Position numbers and translations under genes: made by a program. From JBJXGE01 sp046154185 (GTDB taxonomy: Bacteria > Planctomycetota > UBA8108 > UBA1146 > JAJFFE01), in the NCBI GenBank assembly GCA_046154185.1, contig JBJXGE010000076.1:11500-75499 (forward strand): a DNA stretch of 64,000 nucleotides. The letters run 5' to 3'. Below are positions 25,493 to 33,421 of this stretch, one piece after another (position 1 is the first letter of the stretch; the number at the start of each line of letters is the position of its first letter). The notes beneath the pieces were generated by a model. It was not told where the DNA came from. It was given only the letters and a program-made list of their open reading frames with translations, and searched no databases.

Positions 25493-26485
25493 ATGCGCAT
25501 CTTGATCGTAACGCCGGCGCCGGCGGGCTCGAGACTTGGCAACAGGGTGACAGCGCTCCGATGGGCGCGACTGTTGCGGCAGGCCGGACATCGCGTGACC
25601 GTGCGCGAGCGCTTTGACCGCCAAGTCTGCGATGTGTTCATTGCGCTCCACGCGCGGAAAAGTGCGGCGGCGATCGAGGGATTTCACGCGGCCTATCCGC
25701 ACCAACCCATCGTGCTCGCACTCACCGGTACCGATCTCTATCAGGATCTGCCGACCTCGGCCGATGCGCAGCGGGCACTTGAGCGCGCGACGCGGTGCAT
25801 CGTGCTGCAGGAGCTCGCGCTTGCGGAGTTGCCGGCGCCGGCGCGGGCGAAGACGCGCGTCATCTATCAATCGGTGACTGTCCCGCGGCGAATTCCGCGC
25901 AAACCGCGCGACGTGTTTCGCGTGTGCGTGCTCGGTCATCTGCGCGATGTCAAGGATCCGCTGCGTACGGCGGCGGCCGCGCGGCTCTTGCCAGCGAGCT
26001 CACGCGTGCAAGTGCTCCACATCGGCGCGGCGTTGTCGAATGCGATGCGCGACGCCGCCGAGGCCGAGATGCGCGCGAATCCCCGTTATCGCTGGATCGG
26101 CGAAGTCAGTCGCACGACCGCGCTTCGCCAGCTCGGCGCGAGCCATGTGCTGTCGCTCACGTCGATTCACGAAGGCGGCGCAAACGTCGTCTCGGAAGCG
26201 TGCGTGCTCGGCGTCCCGGTCATCACAAGCCGCATTCCCGGTTCGCTCGGTCTCCTCGGCGCCGACTACCCGGGCATTTTCGCGGTCGGCGATACTCAGG
26301 AACTCGCCGTGCTGCTGGAGCGCATCGAGCACGATGCGCCGTTTCTCTCCGAACTCACCAAACGAAGCGTCGCGCGAGCGCCACTCTTTGCGCCAGAACG
26401 AGAACTCCGGGCGCTTGCGGAATTGCTCAGGGAACTGCCAGCGTCACGAGGCACCGGCGGTCGAACCAGAGTCGACGAATCCTGA
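25493..26485 (+). CDS. SenB-like (TIGR04348) glycosyltransferase
   Basis: 330 aa GT-B-fold glycosyltransferase. The N-terminus RILIVTPAPAGSRLGNRVTA is diagnostic of the TIGR04348 family, to which the selenosugar synthase SenB belongs; LALTGTDLYQDL and the C-terminal SLTSIHEGGANVVSEACVLG (E-x7-E-type donor site) support it. SenB transfers selenium from selenophosphate to a UDP-sugar during selenoneine synthesis. Neither senA nor senC is nearby, so that specific function is unproven. The ATG at 25493 follows GGGAGCGG; further codons are open upstream. Confidence 0.82.
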   Translation: MRILIVTPAPAGSRLGNRVTALRWARLLRQAGHRVTVRERFDRQVCDVFIALHARKSAAAIEGFHAAYPHQPIVLALTGTDLYQDLPTSADAQRALERATRCIVLQELALAELPAPARAKTRVIYQSVTVPRRIPRKPRDVFRVCVLGHLRDVKDPLRTAAAARLLPASSRVQVLHIGAALSNAMRDAAEAEMRANPRYRWIGEVSRTTALRQLGASHVLSLTSIHEGGANVVSEACVLGVPVITSRIPGSLGLLGADYPGIFAVGDTQELAVLLERIEHDAPFLSELTKRSVARAPLFAPERELRALAELLRELPASRGTGGRTRVDES

Positions 26486-26501
26486 GGCGGAGCCGCGCTA
26501 C

Positions 26502-26536
26502 GTCGCACGCGTTCAGGGTGCGACTCCGCGATTTTT
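26502..26536 (+). terminator. Probable Rho-independent terminator
   Basis: gtcgcac (26502-26508) pairs with gtgcgac (26518-26524), followed by tccgcg and TTTTT at 26532-26536. It ends the glycosyltransferase transcript and separates it from terC. Confidence 0.6.
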
Positions 26537-26625
26537 CGCCAACGATAGCCTTCCACCGGAATCGTCGATGACAGCGGCGTCCGACGCGGCTATCTTGTGC
26601 CGCTCGTTTTTGAGAGGACTGGTGA

Positions 26626-27684
26626 TTGACAGACTTAGTTGTGTTGCTGCAGTCGGGTACGACGTTTTGGAGTGGCCAGATCTGGCTGTACACGGGTTTC
26701 ATCTTGTTCGTGCTCGCGATGCTCGCGCTCGACCTCGGCGTCTTCAATCGCCAGGCCCATGTGATTGGCACGCGCGAGGCGCTCAAGTGGACGGCGGTTT
26801 GCGTCGGTCTTGCTGCGCTCTTTAGCGGCGTCGTTTATTTCATCTACGAACACCACTGGCTCGGTATCGGTCTCGACGTGCCGCATCACAACGGCGTACG
26901 CGAGAATCTCGGCGGCATGCAAGCGATGCTGTTGTTCATCACCGGGTATCTCATCGAATACACGCTGAGTATGGACAACATTTTCGTCATCGCGATTATC
27001 TTCGGGCACTTCCGCGTGCCGCCGACTCTGCAACATCGCGTGTTGTTTTGGGGTGTGCTCGGCGCGCTCGTCATGCGCGGCGTCATGATCGCGGCCGGCG
27101 CGGCCGTCATCTCAAACCTCCATTGGATTATCTATGTGTTTGGCGGCCTGCTCGTCGTCACCGCCGTCAAAATGCTGATTGTCTCCGAGAAAGATGTCGA
27201 GGTGGAACGGACATGGGCCGTGCGCCTCGCGCGACGGATTTTCCCATTTACTCCTGAGTACGACGGCGAGCGGTTCTTCACGGTGCTGAAAAGCGGCGCG
27301 CTCGCGGGCCGGCGCGCGATGACTCCCCTTTTTCTGACGCTGATCGTGGTCGAGGTCACGGACTTGATTTTCGCGGTCGACTCGATTCCGGCGATCTTCG
27401 CCATCACGCTCGACCCCTTTATCGTCTTTACGTCGAACATCTTCGCGATTCTCGGGCTGCGCTCGCTCTACTTTGCACTCGCCGGTCTCATGAACAAGTT
27501 CGCGTACTTGCAAGTGAGCCTCGCGTTCGTGCTGCTCTTCGTCGGACTCAAAATGCTGCTCGCCGAGAAATTCGAGATCTCGCCGCTCAACTCGCTCAGT
27601 ATCATCGTCGCGATCCTCATGTTCGGAATCTTCGCGTCGATCTATGTGACGCGCCGCAACGGCGGCGGCAAGCCCGCCGAGTGA
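26626..27684 (+). CDS. TerC family integral membrane protein
   Basis: 352 aa with 7-9 hydrophobic segments, TTG start supported by GAGAGGA 8 bp upstream. TerC hallmarks with acidic residues inside membrane helices are present: LALDLGVFNR, YTLSMDNIFVIAII and VEVTDLIFAVDSIPAI. Family members export Mn2+ or assist metal loading of exported proteins, and some confer tellurite resistance. No manganese riboswitch of the yybP-ykoY type was recognised in the 89 bp before the start. Confidence 0.93.
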   Translation: MTDLVVLLQSGTTFWSGQIWLYTGFILFVLAMLALDLGVFNRQAHVIGTREALKWTAVCVGLAALFSGVVYFIYEHHWLGIGLDVPHHNGVRENLGGMQAMLLFITGYLIEYTLSMDNIFVIAIIFGHFRVPPTLQHRVLFWGVLGALVMRGVMIAAGAAVISNLHWIIYVFGGLLVVTAVKMLIVSEKDVEVERTWAVRLARRIFPFTPEYDGERFFTVLKSGALAGRRAMTPLFLTLIVVEVTDLIFAVDSIPAIFAITLDPFIVFTSNIFAILGLRSLYFALAGLMNKFAYLQVSLAFVLLFVGLKMLLAEKFEISPLNSLSIIVAILMFGIFASIYVTRRNGGGKPAE

Positions 27685-27696
27685 AGGGGGTCTCGC

Positions 27697-28683
27697 ATGC
27701 TGGTCTTCATCGGCCGCGCGCCGGCGAGCACGGCGGAGATTTGCGCCGAGATCGCCACCACGACGATTGGGTCGCGCATGGAACCCTTCGCGGCGATCGT
27801 CGCCGCGCCGTCCGCGGGCGGCCTTGAATGGCACGAAGCGCCCGATAGCACTCGCGATTTCTTGACGAGTCAACTCGGCCCTTGGCAAGAACTCGGCTAT
27901 GAGAGTTTCGCCATACTGTTGCCAGGCAGCAATCTGGCGACAGAGATCGTGCGCGAACACGCACGCACACTCGCCTTTTTTCTCAAGCGCACAGCGGCGC
28001 AGCGGGCTTGGTTCTTGTGCGCCTCTGCCGCTACCGCCACCTCCACGACCGCGTTCGCGAGCTGGCTCGAACGCAAGTGCTCGAAAATCGGCGGCGCACA
28101 TGACGCCGCCTTACAACTCGCGCCCGCCGAGCCGCCGCCGATTTGTCTCGAGACACCGCGCTTACTGCTCACGTTCGCCGAACCCGCTCAGATCGAGGGC
28201 TACTACCGCGCGATTTGCGATTCGAATATGTTTGACACCCTGCTCTGGGACGGACCGGACAATGTACAAGCGCTCCACGACCACACGCTCAAGAGCCGTC
28301 AGCTCTACGCGCTCGGGCCTGAGCATGCTCTGAATCTCGCGATCATTGAGAAGTCGACGCGGCAACTCATCGGCGGCGTGAGTTGGCGACCACTCGCGAC
28401 CGATCCGTTGTATGGGACGATCGGCTACACGCTCGAGCCAAAGAGTCACGGTCGCGGATACGCGACCGAAGCGACGCAACGGCTCGTGGCGCACGTCTTC
28501 GACGCGCTCGAGGCCGAACGCATCGAAGCCGAGGTCTTCCTCGGCAACGACGCCTCACGGCGCGTGCTCGAAAAGTGCGGCTTCTCCCAGGAAAGCGTTC
28601 GCCGCGCTTCGGTCGTGAAGCGCGGCGAACGGCTCGATGAATGGGTCTATGCGCTAACGCGCGCGGATTGGCGACGTCGGTAG
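27697..28683 (+). CDS. GNAT family N-acetyltransferase (RimJ/RimL-like)
   Basis: 328 aa. The C-terminal half (about 150-328) is an acetyltransferase: ICLETPRLLLTFAEPAQIEGY, GTIGYTLEPKSHGRGYATEA (acetyl-CoA pyrophosphate loop R-G-Y-A-T-E-A) and NDASRRVLEKCGF. The first 145 residues are a separate region with an alternating strand/helix pattern (FAAIVAAPSAGGLEW, FAILLPGSN) that could be a second degenerate GNAT-like fold or an unknown domain. It starts 12 bp after terC and is probably cotranscribed. Confidence 0.88.
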   Translation: MLVFIGRAPASTAEICAEIATTTIGSRMEPFAAIVAAPSAGGLEWHEAPDSTRDFLTSQLGPWQELGYESFAILLPGSNLATEIVREHARTLAFFLKRTAAQRAWFLCASAATATSTTAFASWLERKCSKIGGAHDAALQLAPAEPPPICLETPRLLLTFAEPAQIEGYYRAICDSNMFDTLLWDGPDNVQALHDHTLKSRQLYALGPEHALNLAIIEKSTRQLIGGVSWRPLATDPLYGTIGYTLEPKSHGRGYATEATQRLVAHVFDALEAERIEAEVFLGNDASRRVLEKCGFSQESVRRASVVKRGERLDEWVYALTRADWRRR

Positions 28684-28688
28684 CGACT

Positions 28689-30452
28689 TCACGGGCACGC
28701 GGTGTGAATCGTGCACGGGAGACTATCGGTCGTCGGATCGGTTCCGCACAACGGGCTCGGCAGCGGCGGCGGCGCACCCAAACTGAACAAGTAGGTCAAC
28801 AAGAAGATCGGGTCGGCGATATTCTCGCCGCCGTCGTCATTGAAGTCGCACGCGTCCGTGCAGGTCGTCGACGGCGTCGGTCCGAACAAGACGTCGAGCT
28901 CAAAGATCGCGTCGCCGAGGTTTATGCCGCCATCCTGGTTGCAGTCGCCACGCACCAACTCAACGGTCGGCGGCAAGATGGGGCCATCCTGCTGCATGAG
29001 CGTGACGGTGTCGTCGAGCTCGTCGACGAGCGCTATGTCCATGTCGCCGTCGTTATCGATATCCATGAGAATCGCGCACGACGCAGCGTTGGTCGCCGGG
29101 AACTCTTGGTAAAACGCGAACACGCCGCCGCCGATATTCTCGAGCACGGTGAAGTCGCCGGAGAAACTCGAAATCACCCAGTCGAGATCGCCATCGCCAT
29201 CGAGATCGCCGAGATCGGACGCAATTGCCGAAGGATCGACCGAATACCACGCGATTCCGGAGAATCCGCCGAGACCATTGCCGAGCGAAATCGAACCCTC
29301 GTTGGAGAAGCTGTTCGCGCTTGCCACGTCGACGTGCCCGTCGCCGTTTACGTCGCCGGTCGCTAGCATCCACGTGCCGCCGACGCCGGATTGCACGCTT
29401 GCGAGCGCAAACGTGCCGTTGCCGAGTCCACGACGCACAATGAGCTGCTCACCGTAAATGGCGCCGATCACGATATCGAGAATCCCATCCTCATCGAAGT
29501 CACCCGCCGAAATCGTCCACTCGCCCGAGCCGCCGCCTTCAAAAGATGTGGCGGCGCCGAAAACGCCGCTGCCGTTGTTGAGCAGCAGCGACACGTTGTC
29601 GGAAACGCTGTTGGTGGTGACGAGATCGGTGTCGCCATCGCCGTCGACGTCAAGCGCGGCGATCCCGTGATTGCCGACGCCGACAGGGATCACTTGTTGC
29701 GGCTGAAACGAGCCGTTGCCATTCCCGAGCAACACCGAAACGGTCGAGACCCCAGCATTGCAGACCGCGAGATCGACATGACCGTCGCGATTAAAATCCG
29801 ACGGCTCGTTGGGGCTTCCTTGGTCCTGAATAGGCGTCGGTGGCGCGAGCATGCTGCCGAAGAGACCACTGCCGTCGGCGAGGTTCAGGTAGACGCGCAA
29901 ATCGGAGGTGTCTTCGTTGACGATCGCCAAGTCGACGTAGCCATCTTCATTCAAGTCGGAACCGACGCCCCCGTAGGAACGCGTCGATTGGAAAGGCGTC
30001 GTGCGCGTCGAGAATGTCACCAGCTCTTCAAAGTTGAGGGTCGAGGGTTGAGACGCCGTCCAAAATATGAATGAGTAACCGGCCGCGCGCAAAAACGAGC
30101 CGCCCACCGCTTGGATGTCGTGCGACAGAATCACCATCACACTCTCACCCGTGAAAAACGGTTGGTTGGGCGTCAGCGTGACGGATTGCCCGCCGCCGGA
30201 GAACGAGAACGTGCCGACCGCGGTGCCACTCCAGCGGCCGAAAGCCCAGAAGCTGTTCGACGTCACGCTCGCGGGGTTCACCGGTTGGTCAAATGTCACG
30301 GTGATCGACGAGTTGGTTGGCGCCGTGATCGTATTGAGCGTCGGAGTCGTCCCCGTCACTTCGATTGCGTTCGCTCGTGGTGAAACGAGGAGCGCCAAAG
30401 TGCCGACTATGATGATGGTCATGTTGTTGTACGTCAGCGTAAGGCGATGCAT
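28689..30452 (-). CDS. Secreted FG-GAP/VCBS-repeat protein with dockerin-like module
   Basis: 587 aa. GGAGGAGAG lies just upstream of the ATG at 30452. After the signal peptide (TIIIVGTLALLVSPRANA) comes an Ig-like domain (about 30-130, VTFDQPVNPASVTSNSFWAF). About seven FG-GAP/VCBS repeats follow with the D-x-[ND]-x-D-G-x-x-D motif (DLNEDGYVDLAIVN, DFNRDGHVDLAVCN, DVDGDGDTDLVTTN and others), a predicted calcium-binding beta-propeller. The dockerin-like pair (DCNQDGGINLGDAI, DFNDDGGENIADPI) and tail ending in ACP close the protein. Extracellular adhesin or matrix role is inference. Confidence 0.9.
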   Translation of the reverse strand: MHRLTLTYNNMTIIIVGTLALLVSPRANAIEVTGTTPTLNTITAPTNSSITVTFDQPVNPASVTSNSFWAFGRWSGTAVGTFSFSGGGQSVTLTPNQPFFTGESVMVILSHDIQAVGGSFLRAAGYSFIFWTASQPSTLNFEELVTFSTRTTPFQSTRSYGGVGSDLNEDGYVDLAIVNEDTSDLRVYLNLADGSGLFGSMLAPPTPIQDQGSPNEPSDFNRDGHVDLAVCNAGVSTVSVLLGNGNGSFQPQQVIPVGVGNHGIAALDVDGDGDTDLVTTNSVSDNVSLLLNNGSGVFGAATSFEGGGSGEWTISAGDFDEDGILDIVIGAIYGEQLIVRRGLGNGTFALASVQSGVGGTWMLATGDVNGDGHVDVASANSFSNEGSISLGNGLGGFSGIAWYSVDPSAIASDLGDLDGDGDLDWVISSFSGDFTVLENIGGGVFAFYQEFPATNAASCAILMDIDNDGDMDIALVDELDDTVTLMQQDGPILPPTVELVRGDCNQDGGINLGDAIFELDVLFGPTPSTTCTDACDFNDDGGENIADPIFLLTYLFSLGAPPPLPSPLCGTDPTTDSLPCTIHTACP

Positions 30453-30574
30453 CGCTCTCTCCTCCATTGGAATTGTGCGCTTGAGCCCATCCGCTCGGCG
30501 GTGCCACACCGCTCCGAACTACGCGAAGTATAGCTGTGGCACCTCGGAAAACAAAAACACTTCACGCACGACGA

Positions 30575-31105
30575 TCAGGCGGACGGTGACGGCGCCGCCG
30601 TGGACGAGGGCGGATCGGGTAATCCCGTCGCTCGCAACAGTGCGCCTTCGAGATACGTGAGCAAATGCAGCAAGAAGTAACTTTCTCGTTGCTCCCGCTC
30701 CGGCTGCTGTTCCTTCTCCCAGTGATCGTTCTCGATACCGAGCTCGGTACCAAAAACGAGTCGCATGTCATTCAAGAACTGCAGCACCGTGTCGAAATAC
30801 TGCTCCGGAATCGTCAAAACCGCTTCGTCACCCGTCACGCGCACGCCGCGCAACAATTGCGAAACGGTCTTGAGGCCCGCGCGCTTTCGATCGCGCAGAT
30901 CATTGCCGAGTAAGCGCGCGTACTCTTCCTGCATCGGAACGTCGTCATACGCGGGAGGAAATAGGCGGCGCACGACGCGATTCTGGAAATCGAGATTCGC
31001 GAGCAACGCATCGAGTCGCTCCGGCAACTTCTCGAGGATGCGCACGATTCCGGCCGGCAACGAGACCTGACACACGCCTTTGGCGCCGCGCTCCGCTTCA
31101 AACAT
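30575..31105 (-). CDS. DUF2017-like protein, ClpS partner gene
   Basis: 176 aa, mainly helical. Its ATG directly abuts the clpS stop (TAG then ATG), so the two are translationally coupled. Content and context fit DUF2017, a family found beside clpS in Actinobacteria and other phyla: LEKLPERLDALL, RRLFPPAYDDVPMQEEYARLLG, then FLNDMRLVFGTELGI and a C-terminal FLLHLLTYLEGALL. Function unknown; the pairing suggests a link to ClpAP/N-degron proteolysis. The extreme C-terminus is Pro/Ser/Ala-rich. Confidence 0.72.
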   Translation of the reverse strand: MFEAERGAKGVCQVSLPAGIVRILEKLPERLDALLANLDFQNRVVRRLFPPAYDDVPMQEEYARLLGNDLRDRKRAGLKTVSQLLRGVRVTGDEAVLTIPEQYFDTVLQFLNDMRLVFGTELGIENDHWEKEQQPEREQRESYFLLHLLTYLEGALLRATGLPDPPSSTAAPSPSA

Positions 31106-31417
31106 CTAGGCTAACTTTTCCATCGTCGCTTGCAGGCCGTACGCGTGCAGCCGACCGACGTAGTATTCCGCTCGTTCGCGCTCGACGCTCGCGACGATCG
31201 ATCTTCCTTCTTGGTGCACTTGCATCATGAGGGTCGTCGCCTTCTCGATCGGGTAGCCGAAGAGACGCTGAATTACATACGTGACGTATGTCATCAAATT
31301 GATCGGATCATTCCAAACGACGACATTCCACAGCCGGTCCAGATTGGTTTCCGGCAGCGTCTTGACATCGGGTTGCTCGCTCGGGCGAGGGTTTTGTTGG
31401 GATGCGTCTTCCGACAT
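31106..31417 (-). CDS. clpS: ATP-dependent Clp protease adaptor ClpS
   Basis: 103 aa adaptor delivering N-degron substrates to ClpA. The conserved core is present: VVVWNDPINLMTYVTYVI (the N-D-x-x-N/T box that binds the substrate alpha-amino group), LFGYPIEKATTLMMQVHQEG (the M-x-x-x-H-x-x-G box), then AEYYVGRLHAYGLQATME. The flexible first 30 residues needed to control ClpA are present. The start at 31417 gives the usual length; the frame is open upstream. Confidence 0.93.
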   Translation of the reverse strand: MSEDASQQNPRPSEQPDVKTLPETNLDRLWNVVVWNDPINLMTYVTYVIQRLFGYPIEKATTLMMQVHQEGRSIVASVERERAEYYVGRLHAYGLQATMEKLA

Positions 31418-31506
31418 GGGCCGAGATACTACTGCCGACGCCCGCCCTCCAACAAGTCGGTTCGTTGCACCCAGCAAACCGCGTCCGGATCAGCTTTACG
31501 GTGCGT

Positions 31507-31803
31507 TCACGGCGACGCGGGATCCGCCAATTGTGCGCCGAAGCGCTCCCGTTCGACCGGCGTGTACGCGCGCGGAACGGCGCGGCGGGCCACAGCCAGC
31601 AACTCGTTCGCGTCGACGTACCAACGTCGCGCTGTGCGGTCGAAGGACGCGGTGATCACACGTCGACCATCCGCCGAGAACTCGGCCGACCAGACGACAC
31701 CGTCGTGACCTGCAAGCACGGTCTTGAGGGCGCCACCGATCGTCCACATCGGGTTGCTCTCGGGGACGTTCGCGGCGAGCCCGCTGCACATGGCCGCGCT
31801 CAA
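31507..31803 (-). pseudogene. Remnant of a WD40-repeat protein gene
   Basis: The minus strand encodes one recognisable WD40 blade and C-terminal tail: VLAGHDGVVWSAEFSADG and VITASFDRTARRW, then VDANELLAVARRAVPRAYT as in the C-termini of planctomycete kinase-WD40 proteins. The remaining blades are missing and the upstream part of the frame is unlike WD40. It overlaps a decayed dockerin gene on the other strand, so this is a gene fragment left after rearrangement. Confidence 0.6.
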
Positions 31804-32101
31804 CGCGGTGCAGCTCGTGCGTTACCAAGACTTCGGCGCCTTCCTGCGCCGCGGCGATGCAAATGGCGATGACGCCGTCGACATCGCGGATCCGATCACG
31901 CTGCTCGCGTAGTTGTTCGGCGCCGGCGCTGGCCCGAGCTGCAAAGACGGGTTTGATGCGAACGACGACGGCGCCATCGATGTCGCCGATCCGATCGCCG
32001 TACTCAACGCGCTCTTCGGCCTCGGCCCCATGATCGCCGACGAATGTCTCCCCGACTTCACGGCGGACGCCTTGAGCTGCGTCACGGCTGGGTGTCCGTA
32101 G
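31724..32101 (+). pseudogene. Decayed dockerin-like gene with internal TAG
   Basis: In one frame the sequence encodes RRGDANGDDAVDIADPITLLA, a TAG stop at 31910-31912, then LFGAGAG..., DANDDGAIDVADPIAVLNALF and a tail ending in CP, which is the window's dockerin-like module with a sense codon of the YLF box replaced by a stop. No signal peptide or upstream domain survives. Either a pseudogene, or a true stop with loss of the second EF-hand; the first is far more likely. Confidence 0.75.
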
Positions 32102-32203
32102 CGGAGCGCAGGGAGCGCGGGCGAGAAATCCGCGCTCCCAAATATCTCCGCGACGGGCCAGCCATCCTCTATCATGCCGCGCCTACGGATGAAGGAGCGC
32201 GAC

Positions 32204-33412
32204 ATGGCAGAGGCAGTGCTGGCGGGAAATGCCGTCATCGGACAATCGGGCGGACCGACGGTGGTCATCAATCAATCGCTCGTCGGTTGCATCGAAGGAC
32301 TGCGTGATCGCCCGGGCATCAAAAAGATCCTCGGCGCGCGGCACGCCGTGCGCGGCATCGTGAACGGCGAGTTCGTCGATTTGGGCGCGGTCTCGCCGGA
32401 GCGACTCGAGCGCGTGGCGTGCACGCCATCGTCCGCGCTCTTGAGTAGTCGCGACAAACCGGATCACGCTTATTGCGAGCGCATTTTCGAGTCTTTTCAA
32501 AAGCACGAAGTTCGCTATTTCTTCTACATCGGCGGCAATGACAGTTCCGACACGTGCCGAATCGTGAACGACGTCGCGAAGCAAAAGAAGTACGAGCTGC
32601 GCGCTTTCCATATCCCCAAGACCATCGACAACGACCTCATGCGCAACGACCACACGCCGGGATTCGGTTCGGCCGCGCGCTTTGTCGCGTGCGCGTTCAT
32701 CGGCGACGACCTCGACAACCGCGCACTGCCCGGCATCAAGATCGATGTGATTATGGGCCGACACGCCGGTTTCTTGACGGCGGCGAGCCTACTCGCGCGC
32801 ACGCACGAAGGCGCGGGTCCGCATCTGATCTACGTGCCGGAAGTGCCGTTTGAGGTCGATCGCTTCGTCGGCGATGTCGATCGTGTCTATAGCCGACTCA
32901 AGCGCTGCGTGATCGCCGTATCCGAAGGCATTCACGATCGTGACGGGACGCCGATTGCGACAAAACTCGCCGGCAGCCTCGGCAAAGCGGTCGAGCAGGA
33001 CGCACACGGAAATGTGCAGCTAAGCGGTTCCGGAGCGCTCGGTGACTTTCTCGCGCAACTCTTGAAGGATCGGCTCGGCGCGAAACTGCGCGTGCGCGCC
33101 GACACGTTGGGATATCTCCAGCGCTCGTTCGCCGGTTGCGTGAGTGACGTTGACGCGCGTGAGGCGCGCGCGTCCGCGCGCGAGGCGGCGCGTTTGGCGA
33201 CGTCGGGTGTGCGGGAAGGTTCGATCGCGATCGAACGCACGAGCGACAGCCCGTACGCGGTGCGGTACACGCGCGTCGAACTCGCAGACGTCGCGGGACG
33301 CACGCGCACGTTGCCGGCGGAATTCCTCGCCGGCACCTGCGATATCAACGAGTCGTTCCGCCGCTACGTCGCGCCGCTCGTCGGCGCGCTGCCTTCGGTC
33401 GAGCTGCTTTAG
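32204..33412 (+). CDS. 6-phosphofructokinase, probably pyrophosphate-dependent
   Basis: 402 aa; ATG at 32204 with AAGGAG 7 bp upstream. It phosphorylates fructose 6-phosphate. Motifs: GQSGGPTVVINQSL (donor loop), GGNDSSDT near 109 where ATP-type enzymes have GGDGS, PKTIDNDL near 138 and MGRHAGFLTA near 184. An Asp/Asn at the second position of the GG[DN]D box plus PKTIDND marks the PPi-using clade in the PFK-A family, so reversible PPi-dependent activity is the better guess. It stands alone, with a decayed region upstream. Confidence 0.9.
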   Translation: MAEAVLAGNAVIGQSGGPTVVINQSLVGCIEGLRDRPGIKKILGARHAVRGIVNGEFVDLGAVSPERLERVACTPSSALLSSRDKPDHAYCERIFESFQKHEVRYFFYIGGNDSSDTCRIVNDVAKQKKYELRAFHIPKTIDNDLMRNDHTPGFGSAARFVACAFIGDDLDNRALPGIKIDVIMGRHAGFLTAASLLARTHEGAGPHLIYVPEVPFEVDRFVGDVDRVYSRLKRCVIAVSEGIHDRDGTPIATKLAGSLGKAVEQDAHGNVQLSGSGALGDFLAQLLKDRLGAKLRVRADTLGYLQRSFAGCVSDVDAREARASAREAARLATSGVREGSIAIERTSDSPYAVRYTRVELADVAGRTRTLPAEFLAGTCDINESFRRYVAPLVGALPSVELL

Positions 33413-33421
33413 AGACCGCCG

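Noticed and set aside
26537..26625. Manganese (yybP-ykoY) riboswitch before terC
   Set aside because: TerC genes often have one, but only 89 bp are available after the terminator and I find none of its conserved core segments.
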